The notes under the pieces: model-generated | The model's input: the letters and a program-made list of their open reading frames with translations, nothing else | What the model was told of the DNA's origin: nothing | Databases searched by the model: none | In this document: piece after piece, positions 1 through 5,512 of the stretch | How positions within the stretch are numbered: position 1 is the stretch's first letter | Layout of the letters: each line of letters starts with the position of its first letter | Source of the DNA: Clostridia bacterium | Lineage (GTDB): Bacteria; Bacillota; Clostridia; Christensenellales; Pumilibacteraceae | Direction: 5' to 3' | Length of the DNA stretch: 6,148 bases | Assembly: GCA_017452405.1 (NCBI GenBank) | Contig: JAFTMM010000091.1 | Span: 1-6,148 of the forward strand | Position numbers and translations under genes: made by a program

Positions 1-628
1 GCAGTACGTTATGAGCGTTTACGCCTATTCCTATCACGGCGTAGTCGAGCATACCGCCCTCCATACCTACGCTACCTTCCGTAAGTATTCCGCACAGCTT
101 TCTGCCGTTAACGTACAAGTCGTTCACCCATTTGATTTTGACGTCTAGTCCGCAAACGCTCTCCACCGCTCTTGCAACGGCTACGGCAGAATACGCCGTT
201 ATGCGTCCGCTTTCGCTGACGTGAAGATCAGGGCGCACGATTGCGCTGAGATAAAGCCCGCCTTCGGGCGAGACGAATTCTCTGCCCAAGCGTCCTCTGC
301 CTCTCGTCTGGCTTTTAGCAATCACGGCAAGATTACCGCTCACGGGCGCGCGATGTTTCGCTACGTCATTGGTAGACTCTTCCATTTTCAGCACGTCCAC
401 GTCCCAAACGGTATTTAAATAATGATTAACGCCTGCTTTGCAAACGGGAGCGGGTTTATTAAGCTTATATCCTCTGTTCGTTATCGCGCTAACGTCAAAG
501 CCTTCGCGCGTGAGCGCTTTAACGCTTTTCCATACCGCCGTACGCGTTACGCCGAGTTCGAGCGCTAACGCTTCTCCGCTTATTTCTCCTTTGAAAAGTC
601 GGGCTAAAATTTTATCCTTTATGCTCAT
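1..628 (-). CDS. birA: Bifunctional biotin protein ligase / biotin-operon repressor BirA (5' part, C-terminus outside window)
   Basis: This enzyme activates biotin with ATP to biotinyl-AMP and transfers it to the acceptor lysine of biotin carboxylase carrier proteins in the cytoplasm; the form with a DNA-binding domain also represses biotin genes. The 209 visible codons start with MSIKDKILARLF. Residues about 16-40 form a winged helix-turn-helix (GEALALELGVTRTAVWKSV), with the wing ending at NRGYKL (51-56). The ligase core follows: ESTND (84-88), the biotinyl-AMP loop SQTRGRGRLGR (106-116), KWVND (166-170, where most relatives have KWPND), GRKLCGILTE (175-184) with the catalytic-type lysine at 177, and GIGVN (200-204). 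About 110 C-terminal residues expected from the family are beyond the left edge. ATG 628 is chosen because it gives the normal BirA N-terminus. No Shine-Dalgarno precedes it, and a -10 box lies 6 nt upstream, so translation is probably leaderless. Family assignment is very secure; the repressor role is inferred from the helix-turn-helix and the nearby operator-like repeat. Confidence 0.95.
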   Translation of the reverse strand, partial: MSIKDKILARLFKGEISGEALALELGVTRTAVWKSVKALTREGFDVSAITNRGYKLNKPAPVCKAGVNHYLNTVWDVDVLKMEESTNDVAKHRAPVSGNLAVIAKSQTRGRGRLGREFVSPEGGLYLSAIVRPDLHVSESGRITAYSAVAVARAVESVCGLDVKIKWVNDLYVNGRKLCGILTEGSVGMEGGMLDYAVIGIGVNAHNVL

Positions 629-634
629 AAGGTC

Positions 635-664
635 ATTATAACTGCTACTAAGTTCAATTGTCAA
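635..664 (-). promoter_or_regulatory. Sigma-A promoter of birA
   Basis: Read on the minus strand, a perfect -35 (TTGACA, positions 664-659) is followed by an 18-bp spacer and a perfect -10 (TATAAT, 640-635). Transcription would begin about 7 nt past the -10, at or next to the A of the birA start codon at 628, giving a leaderless mRNA. The boxes are seen directly; the start point is inferred. Confidence 0.8.
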
Positions 665-690
665 CCCTATCGCAAGAAAAAGTTAACCAT
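657..690. promoter_or_regulatory. Candidate BirA operator overlapping the birA -35 box
   Basis: An imperfect inverted repeat reads ATTGTCAAC, 16 bp, GTTAACCAT on the plus strand; seven of nine arm positions are symmetric. From memory, the BirA sites described for Bacillota have arms close to TTGTTAAC and GTTAACAA with a similar spacer, and each arm here differs at one base. The left arm contains the whole -35 hexamer of the birA promoter (659-664), so bound BirA would block its own transcription. This would be negative autoregulation. The repeat is seen; the identity of the binding protein is inferred from resemblance and position. Confidence 0.55.
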
Positions 691-723
691 TTTTGAAAAT
701 TTCTTCAAAAAATTTTTCAAAAA
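690..723. repeat. AT-rich inverted repeat in the birA/DUF4364 divergent region
   Basis: Perfect 10-bp arms, TTTTTGAAAA (690-699) and TTTTCAAAAA (714-723), flank a 14-bp AT-rich spacer. The repeat lies between the candidate BirA operator and the rightward promoter, directly upstream of where its -35 would be. It could be an operator, or simply phased A/T tracts that bend DNA or act as an UP element. Such arms arise easily in AT-rich DNA, so function is uncertain. Confidence 0.35.
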
Positions 724-727
724 CCTA

Positions 728-756
728 TTCCATTTTACCAAAAGATGTGTTATAAT
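728..756 (+). promoter_or_regulatory. Extended -10 promoter of the DUF4364-TSCPD operon
   Basis: A perfect -10 TATAAT (751-756) is preceded by TG at 748-749 with one base between, the extended -10 pattern. The -35 at the usual 17-bp distance is weak (TTCCAT, 728-733), as is common when the TGn extension is present. Transcription would begin near 763, inside or just before the GGAGG at 765-769, leaving a leader of only about 23 nt before the ATG at 786. Confidence 0.7.
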
Positions 757-785
757 ATAGTCTCGGAGGTTATGGGGACAATAAT

Positions 786-1310
786 ATGGAACCTGAGGAC
801 AACATTCTCGTTAATAAATTAATGCTACTCTTCGTCTTTGATAAGATGGGTATCCCGATTACGGAAAAAACGCTACTTGAAATGTGCGCCAGCCGTAACA
901 GCTGGATAAACTACATGGAGAGTATTGAGTGTTTGGGAGAACTCGTTGACGCAGGTTTCGTGTTTAAAACTACCAACGACAGAAGCGACTACTACACGAT
1001 TACCACTTCAGGGCGTGAGTGCTTAGATAGCTTCTTCACTCGTATCCCTGCTTCCAAACGCGCGGAGATTACCGAGTACATCAAGGAAAACCGCATGATG
1101 TACAAGCGCGCGCAGGAGTATTCGAGAGGATATTACAAAAACGAGGACGGATCGTATACGGTACAGCTCAAAATCGTCGATCCCACCCGCACGACTATGG
1201 AACTCAAACTGAACGTGGCTAACCGAGCCGTTGCCAAAAGCGTATACGGCAAATGGGACAGAACCGCCGCCGAAGTTTATTCGATGATTTATGAAAAATT
1301 AATTGACTGA
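786..1310 (+). CDS. DUF4364 family protein, predicted winged-helix cytoplasmic protein
   Basis: The 174-residue product matches the DUF4364 family in length and pattern as I recall it: an N-terminal NKLMLLFVFDKMGIPIT segment (10-26), a central YYTITTSGRECLDSF stretch (about 65-79) like the wing and last helix of MarR/PadR-type winged helices, the segment RIPASKRAEITEYIKENR (about 86-103), and a C-terminal YYKNEDGSYTVQLKI / MELKLNV half. It is soluble, with no signal peptide or membrane segment. The family is widespread in Clostridia and has no firmly established function; DNA binding is only suggested by the fold. The start is fixed by family length. The only good GGAGG (765-769) lies 16 nt upstream of the ATG, further than usual; GGGG at 774-777 is a closer, weaker site. 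The next gene follows after 21 nt, so the two are co-transcribed. Confidence 0.88.
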   Translation: MEPEDNILVNKLMLLFVFDKMGIPITEKTLLEMCASRNSWINYMESIECLGELVDAGFVFKTTNDRSDYYTITTSGRECLDSFFTRIPASKRAEITEYIKENRMMYKRAQEYSRGYYKNEDGSYTVQLKIVDPTRTTMELKLNVANRAVAKSVYGKWDRTAAEVYSMIYEKLID

Positions 1311-1331
1311 TTATAATGGAGGACTTTTAAA

Positions 1332-1592
1332 ATGGAAATATTTCACACCGCAGGCACTTGTTCAAGACAAATAATTTTTAGAGTAGACGAAGAAGAAAGA
1401 GTTACGAACATTAAGTTCGTGGGAGGTTGCTCGGGTAACCTTCAAGGTATTGCGCGCCTCGTTGACGGTCAGAAAATCGACGACGTAGTTCCCAAGCTTC
1501 AGGGCATTATTTGCAGAAGCGGAACGTCCTGCCCAGACCAGCTTGCGAAAGCGCTCATTAAGTACAAGAAAAAGAAAAACGGAGAAGAATAA
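1332..1592 (+). CDS. TSCPD domain-containing protein (TIGR03905-like)
   Basis: An 86-residue protein of which nearly all is a TSCPD domain, named after the motif seen here as GTSCPDQLAKAL (64-75). Four cysteines are visible: Cys10 (GTCSRQI), Cys33 (GGCSGNLQG), Cys61 (IICRSG) and Cys67 (TSCPD). The pattern is what one expects of a metal-binding or redox-active small fold. The same domain occurs at the C-terminus of vitamin B12-dependent ribonucleotide reductases, but here it stands alone, as in a family of about 80-residue proteins common in Clostridia whose function is unknown. A lysine-rich tail (78-83) ends the protein. GGAGGA at 1318-1323, 8 nt before the ATG, is a strong ribosome binding site. 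It is the second gene of the DUF4364 operon and is followed by a terminator about 50 nt past its stop. Confidence 0.9.
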   Translation: MEIFHTAGTCSRQIIFRVDEEERVTNIKFVGGCSGNLQGIARLVDGQKIDDVVPKLQGIICRSGTSCPDQLAKALIKYKKKKNGEE

Positions 1593-1641
1593 TTTCTCCC
1601 ATTAAGCGTGCAGGAAACGACTCCATGCTCATACTACGTTA

Positions 1642-1676
1642 AAAAACGAGTGAACAAATTTCGTTCACTCGTTTTT
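1642..1676. terminator. Bidirectional intrinsic terminator between convergent genes
   Basis: A perfect 14-bp stem pairs 1642-1655 with 1663-1676 across a 7-nt loop; the stable core is CGAGTGAAC/GTTCACTCG. It has a T run on the right (1672-1676) and an A run on the left (1641-1646), so it works as a stem plus U-tract in both directions. It ends the DUF4364-TSCPD operon on the plus strand and the DUF1508 gene on the minus strand, whose stop codon is only 15 nt away. Confidence 0.92.
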
Positions 1677-1691
1677 CTTTGTTTTCCGTAC

Positions 1692-2918
1692 TTACTGCAT
1701 CTCCGCAGGGAGCGTTGCTATTTCCGCAAACTTGCGTACCGATTCGAGCGCAGACGTGCAGGAGTCAAACGACTCGTAAGCTTCGCCTATGCAAATGACA
1801 CTCTTTTGCGCGTTGCGAAGTTTGTAGTAATAACTACCCGATTTGTCGCGGTCAATAATGAAATTGCCTTCTGCGGAATTCTTTTTAACCGCTTCCACGG
1901 CGTTTATTGCCGATTTAACGGTGGATACGTCCTCAGTTGCAAGCATCAGCTGTCCGTTGGAGGCGTAAAGGCGCGCGCTATATTTACCCTCCTCCGACTT
2001 CTCAATTTTCCACTTGCCTCGCGCACCCTTCTTAATTTCATACTTCGGACTAACAATGGGGGTATAGTCAACGTATTCCATGCCTTTTACGAGTCCGTCG
2101 GTAACAAGAGCTTCTCCGGCAATTCGTTTCACCGACTCCACAGCTTTCAGGCAACGATCCTTGGTCTTATATACCTCGCCTACGCAGAGCAGACGATTGT
2201 TCGCCGTCTTTAACTTGTAGTAGTAACTTCCGTTCTTGTTGGAGTAAAGCACGAACTTACCGCTCGTAACGCCTTTTATTATCGTCTCTATGCCCGATCT
2301 TGCGCCGGCTTCGGTGGTGTACGTTTCGCTGACGAGCATTACCTCGCCGTTGTTAGCGGAGAGTTTGGATACGTACTCGCCTTTGCGTTTGATTTCCACC
2401 GTCCACTTGCCCACGCTTCTTCTGCCTTTAACTTCGGTTGCGTCGTAAACTTCCTCGGTTTCTTGAGATTTGCAATCGGTTTCTTCCGCTTTGGATTCTT
2501 CCTCAACGGGTTCTACCTCAACGGCTTCCGCTTTGGGTATCTCTTCAACGACTACTTCCGCTCCCGGTTTTTCTTCAACGCTTTGAACGGTTTCGTCATT
2601 CTCAACAGGCTCTTCCGCCTGCTTTTCATTGACTTCTTGTTCTACGGGCTTTTGTGCCTCGTTAGGTTTCTCGGTTTCGGGTTGCGCGTATTCAGCGTTT
2701 ACGGATTCTTCCTCTATAGCCTCCGCATCTTCGGAACTATCCTCTTCCTCCGTTACGTTAGCAGGCTCCGGCGCTCGTTCAAGCATGGCGTCGGTAGCCA
2801 CCTCTTTCGACTTTTTAACCGATCGAACTATTGCAACCACGATAAGAACTACGATCAAAATCAGCGTAACGATAATTGCAACGAATATCGGCAGATTGTT
2901 CTGTATCCATTCGAGCAT
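1692..2918 (-). CDS. Membrane-anchored protein with four DUF1508 (YegP-like) modules
   Basis: The 408-residue product has three parts. Residues 1-10 are a short N-terminal tail, 11-32 a strong hydrophobic helix (IFVAIIVTLILIVVLIVVAIV) followed by basic residues (RSVKKSK), which suggests an N-out, C-in anchor with the bulk of the protein in the cytoplasm. Residues about 45-165 are a low-complexity, very acidic Glu/Val/Pro/Ala-rich stalk, probably disordered. Residues 170-394 carry four modules of the DUF1508 type (GKF-x-G-x-Y-x-KL-x-NG, then a helix with A-x-x-x-I-E-x-V), starting at 170, 220, 301 and 351. Modules 1 and 3 resemble each other, as do 2 and 4 (both with GSYYYKL), so a two-module block was duplicated. 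E. coli YegP has two such modules; DUF1508 function is unknown. GGGAGGA lies 4 nt before the ATG (complement of 2923-2929). Its promoter is unclear; TATGAT (complement of 2954-2959) is the best -10 but lacks a good -35. It is a lone gene. The domain call is confident, the role unknown. Confidence 0.85.
   Translation of the reverse strand: MLEWIQNNLPIFVAIIVTLILIVVLIVVAIVRSVKKSKEVATDAMLERAPEPANVTEEEDSSEDAEAIEEESVNAEYAQPETEKPNEAQKPVEQEVNEKQAEEPVENDETVQSVEEKPGAEVVVEEIPKAEAVEVEPVEEESKAEETDCKSQETEEVYDATEVKGRRSVGKWTVEIKRKGEYVSKLSANNGEVMLVSETYTTEAGARSGIETIIKGVTSGKFVLYSNKNGSYYYKLKTANNRLLCVGEVYKTKDRCLKAVESVKRIAGEALVTDGLVKGMEYVDYTPIVSPKYEIKKGARGKWKIEKSEEGKYSARLYASNGQLMLATEDVSTVKSAINAVEAVKKNSAEGNFIIDRDKSGSYYYKLRNAQKSVICIGEAYESFDSCTSALESVRKFAEIATLPAEMQ
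1737..2411 (-). repeat. Coding duplication: two copies of a two-module DUF1508 block
   Basis: Within the membrane-anchored gene, residues 170-263 (positions 2411-2130) and 301-394 (2018-1737) are homologous blocks of 94 residues with identical internal spacing: the second module begins exactly 50 residues after the first in both. Shared landmarks are GKW at each block start, G-x-F-I/V with GSYYYKL in each second module, and SALESV/KAVESV at each end. The blocks have diverged in sequence, so the duplication is old and not a recent tandem repeat at DNA level. A 37-residue linker separates them. Confidence 0.75.
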
Positions 2919-2996
2919 AAGATCCTCCCTTATGAAACCTTTTGTTTTATTTTATCATATAGCGTCGCATAAGCGCAAGTGCTGAATGATTAAAAT

Positions 2997-3014
2997 TTGA
3001 TAAAATCTTATCAA
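2997..3014. promoter_or_regulatory. 18-bp perfect palindrome, candidate operator in a divergent intergenic region
   Basis: The arms TTGATAA (2997-3003) and TTATCAA (3008-3014) are perfect inverted complements around a 4-bp AATC centre. The site sits between the divergent DUF1508 and ABC-transporter genes, 27 bp upstream of the -35 of the ABC promoter, with no T-tract, so it is more likely a binding site for a dimeric regulator than a terminator. No regulator gene is encoded next to it in this window. AT-rich composition raises the chance of a coincidental palindrome. Confidence 0.4.
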
Positions 3015-3041
3015 TAAAATCACAACTAATGCTTTGACTAC

Positions 3042-3070
3042 TTGACAATATTTTCAATAAATTATATATT
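3042..3070 (+). promoter_or_regulatory. Sigma-A promoter of the ABC transporter operon
   Basis: A perfect -35 TTGACA (3042-3047), a 17-bp spacer and a -10 TATATT (3065-3070, five of six consensus bases) form a strong promoter. The expected start near 3077 leaves a leader of about 55 nt ending in the strong AGGAGGT (3121-3127) before the ATG at 3132. No attenuator or riboswitch-like structure is evident in the leader. Confidence 0.82.
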
Positions 3071-3131
3071 TTAATTAAGCATTATTTGGGCTATTATATT
3101 TATATATTCCCTGCGCTATTAGGAGGTCACT

Positions 3132-3833
3132 ATGTCGTTCATAGAGCTCAAGAAAGTAAGAAAAACGTATATCATGGGCGATAATAAAATCCACGCTGCC
3201 GACGGCGTTAACCTTTCTATCGAGAAGGGTGAGTTTTGCGTGGTCGTTGGTCCGAGTGGCGCAGGAAAAACTACGGTGCTTAACGTGCTCGGCGGTATGG
3301 ATACCGTAACGAGTGGTCGCGTCGTCCTCGACGGCAAGGTAATAAGTAAGATGAACGCCAAACAGCTTACCGAGTATCGCCGTCACGACGTCGGTTTCGT
3401 ATTCCAATTCTATAATCTCGTACAAAACTTAACGGCATTAGAAAACGTAGAACTTGCCGTAGAAATCTGCAAAAAACCTCTCGATCCCAAAGAAACTCTT
3501 CGTCTGGTCGGCTTAGGCGACAGAATGAAGAACTTCCCCGCTCAGCTTTCGGGCGGTGAGCAACAGCGTGTATCCATAGCGCGCGCTATTGCAAAGAATC
3601 CTAAGATTCTTCTCTGCGACGAACCGACGGGTGCTCTCGACTTCACGACGGGCAAGAGCGTACTTGCACTGCTTCAGAAAGTATGTAGAGAAACGGGCAA
3701 AACGGTTATTATAATTACACATAATCAGGAATTGACTAAAATGGCGGACAGGGTTTTCGGCATGAGAAACGGTAAGGTTATTTACGAAGCCGTCAACGAT
3801 AATCCCACACCCGTGGAAGAACTCGTTTGGTAA
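3132..3833 (+). CDS. ABC transporter ATP-binding protein (MacB/LolD-type, partner of FtsX-family permease)
   Basis: A complete 233-residue nucleotide-binding subunit that would power the adjacent permease at the inner face of the membrane. All motifs are intact: A-loop region around Y13, Walker A GPSGAGKTT (40-48), Q-loop FVFQFYNLV (89-97, Q92), signature LSGGEQQRVSIARA (139-152), Walker B ILLCDEPTGALD (159-170) with catalytic E164 and the D-loop, and H-loop IITHN with H197. The length and the DEPTGALD plus LSGGEQQRV pattern are those of the MacB/LolD group, which mostly does mechanotransmission or export of lipids, peptides and antibiotics rather than import. AGGAGGT 4 nt before the ATG is an excellent ribosome binding site, and a strong promoter lies upstream. 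The stop codon falls in the first copy of a 34-bp tandem repeat. Substrate cannot be deduced. Confidence 0.95.
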   Translation: MSFIELKKVRKTYIMGDNKIHAADGVNLSIEKGEFCVVVGPSGAGKTTVLNVLGGMDTVTSGRVVLDGKVISKMNAKQLTEYRRHDVGFVFQFYNLVQNLTALENVELAVEICKKPLDPKETLRLVGLGDRMKNFPAQLSGGEQQRVSIARAIAKNPKILLCDEPTGALDFTTGKSVLALLQKVCRETGKTVIIITHNQELTKMADRVFGMRNGKVIYEAVNDNPTPVEELVW

Positions 3834-3910
3834 GATAATAGGATAAGATTTAGAACTTGCTTGGTAAAATAATAGGATAAGATTTAGAACTTGCTTAGTA
3901 ACATAATATG
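3827..3910 (+). repeat. 34-bp tandem direct repeat at the ATPase/permease junction
   Basis: Two complete copies (3827-3860 and 3861-3894) are identical except for one base (G at 3834, A at 3868). A partial third copy (3895-3910) matches the first 16 positions of the unit at about 13. Each unit begins TTGGTAA or TTAGTAA; in copy 1 this supplies the last codons and stop of the ATPase gene, and the third copy contains the permease ATG. The unit is not a multiple of three but lies outside coding sequence. The near identity of copies 1 and 2 points to a recent duplication. The 74-nt gap holds no good Shine-Dalgarno sequence close to the permease start. Confidence 0.9.
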
Positions 3911-5512
3911 AAGAAACGGTCTAAAATAGTATATAAGGAGTTCGGAAGCAGTTTCGGACGGTTTATGGCAATCGCCGGCATTATTGCGCTCGGCGTAGCC
4001 TTTCTCATTGGTCTTACCGTTTCCACTCCCGACATAAAGAAGTCGTTTACCGAGTATTTTATTCAAAGCAATCTTGCGGACTTTTCTCTGCGCTCTGAAA
4101 GCGCGTTCTCTGAAGAAGATTTGGAAAGGATAAATGGCGTTGACGAAGTAGAAGACGTTCTTCCGCTTTTTTCTTACGACGTTACGTGCGAGGTCAAGGG
4201 TAAGGAATATAACGTTCGTTTTTATGCGACCGACGAAGCTCCTAATATCAATAAACTTACGCTTGAAAGTGGAGAAATGCTCGATTACGAAACCGCAAGC
4301 CAAGTAGTCGCCATTACTCCTTTTGCAAGCATGGAAGTTCCAGAACTAGGAGATAAGCTCGTCGTTACTGAAGACAGCAGAAACTTAACAGTCGAGATGT
4401 TCGGTCGGGAATTCAGCGTTCCGCTTTTCGACACCTACGAGTTCGAGATTATGGGTACGGCAACCTCGCCATCCTACTACTCGTTTTTTGACGAAACTTG
4501 CTTAATAGGCGACGGAAAAGTAGATTATATTCTCTTTGCAGACCTCTCCGCAATAGCGGATATTCCCACTATAGGTAAAATGACCACCGAAGTGTGGGTG
4601 ACGGCGGAAGATACCGCAAAGTATACTGCGCTCACACAGGATTACGATAAATATATAAGAGGAGTGGAGGAGGACTTAAACGACGCTGGCGATTGGTACG
4701 TTTTAAATCGCAAGACCAACCTTTCCTATTACAGCCTTTCTATGAATGCGGATAAGGTTGCTAACGTAGCGACGGTTTTCCCCATATTCTTCATTGCGGT
4801 TGCCGCTCTCGTGGCGTTCTCCACTATCGTCCGTATGGTAGACGAGGACAGATCGCAAATCGGAACGCTACGCAGTCTGGGTTATTCGGGCTCGGCGATT
4901 GCGTCAAAGTATATTTTTTACGGGCTTTCGGCGTGTATACTCGGGCTACTTCTCGCCGTTCCGCTTGGGTTGACTATACTGCCTATAGTTATATGGAATG
5001 CTTACGGTTCAATGTATACCTTGCCTGCTTTCCATTTTACGGCAGATTTTGCAATGATCGGAATTTGCTCGGCGGTTTCTATCGTAGCGACACTCCTCGT
5101 TACTATTATTGCATGCGCGTCTTCACTCAAAGAAACGCCTGCTTCCATACTTCAGCCTCGCGCGCCCAAACCCGGCAAGCGCATACTTCTCGAACGCCTG
5201 CCGTTTTGGGGGCTTCTTCCTTTTAAGCATAAAGCTTCGCTCCGCAACGTCTTTCGTTTCAAACGCAATTTCCTCATGACCGTGCTTGCCGTGGCAGGCT
5301 GTGGCGCGCTTATTATCGCAGGTATGGGTATGCTTAACTCCGTAGCGGCAGTAACGGACCTTCAGTTCAACGAGATTTATTCATACGACCTTACGATAGG
5401 CGTTTCTTCCGACTATGCAGAGAGCGCGGAGCTGTCCGAATTTTTGTCGGATAAAAAATATATGGAAGTGAGGAAGGAACGTGGAAGTATAATTGTCGTC
5501 AATCTAAACTAA
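3908..5512 (+). CDS. FtsX-family ABC permease, N-terminal part ending at an in-frame TAA
   Basis: The 534 codons encode the first two thirds or so of a duplicated FtsX-type permease, the membrane partner of the upstream ATPase. Order: TM1 at about 19-38 (FMAIAGIIALGVAFLIGLTV), a large extracytoplasmic MacB-like domain (about 40-285), TM2 at 287-308, the cytoplasmic coupling motif DEDRSQIGTLRSLGYS (312-327), TM3 at about 334-360, TM4 at about 381-404, a basic linker with PRAPKPGKR and SLRNVFRFKRN (418-454), TM5 at 455-477, then the start of a second extracytoplasmic domain. The frame stops at TAA 5510-5512 in the middle of that domain, whereas the same frame continues open to the window edge with the missing parts. 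A truncated product would lack the second FtsX domain and probably not work. The start at ATG 3908 gives the normal family N-terminus (KK-x-x-x-K, F-x-x-S-x-GRF), but no Shine-Dalgarno is visible within 15 nt. Identity as a permease is very secure; whether the gene is functional is doubtful. Confidence 0.88.
   Translation: MKKRSKIVYKEFGSSFGRFMAIAGIIALGVAFLIGLTVSTPDIKKSFTEYFIQSNLADFSLRSESAFSEEDLERINGVDEVEDVLPLFSYDVTCEVKGKEYNVRFYATDEAPNINKLTLESGEMLDYETASQVVAITPFASMEVPELGDKLVVTEDSRNLTVEMFGREFSVPLFDTYEFEIMGTATSPSYYSFFDETCLIGDGKVDYILFADLSAIADIPTIGKMTTEVWVTAEDTAKYTALTQDYDKYIRGVEEDLNDAGDWYVLNRKTNLSYYSLSMNADKVANVATVFPIFFIAVAALVAFSTIVRMVDEDRSQIGTLRSLGYSGSAIASKYIFYGLSACILGLLLAVPLGLTILPIVIWNAYGSMYTLPAFHFTADFAMIGICSAVSIVATLLVTIIACASSLKETPASILQPRAPKPGKRILLERLPFWGLLPFKHKASLRNVFRFKRNFLMTVLAVAGCGALIIAGMGMLNSVAAVTDLQFNEIYSYDLTIGVSSDYAESAELSEFLSDKKYMEVRKERGSIIVVNLN

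Noticed and set aside
221..641. Plus-strand open frames opposite birA
   Set aside because: The minus strand encodes an unmistakable BirA across this stretch. The plus-strand frames are shadows of its codon pattern.
1608..2985. Long plus-strand open frames opposite the DUF1508 gene
   Set aside because: They are antisense to a well-supported gene with recognisable domains. Their products are compositionally odd mirrors of the Glu-rich and Lys-rich coding (Phe/Arg/Leu or Ser-rich), and none has a domain or a ribosome binding site.
3071..3131. Riboswitch or attenuator in the leader of the ABC operon
   Set aside because: The leader is only about 55 nt and AT-rich, with no stable hairpin or terminator-like stem seen by eye.
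3827..3910. CRISPR-like array
   Set aside because: The copies abut directly with no unique spacers, and only two full copies exist. It is a simple tandem duplication at a gene junction.
3075..4303. Minus-strand open frames opposite the ABC transporter genes
   Set aside because: They overlap genes with complete ABC and FtsX motifs on the other strand, and they lack recognisable domains or start signals.
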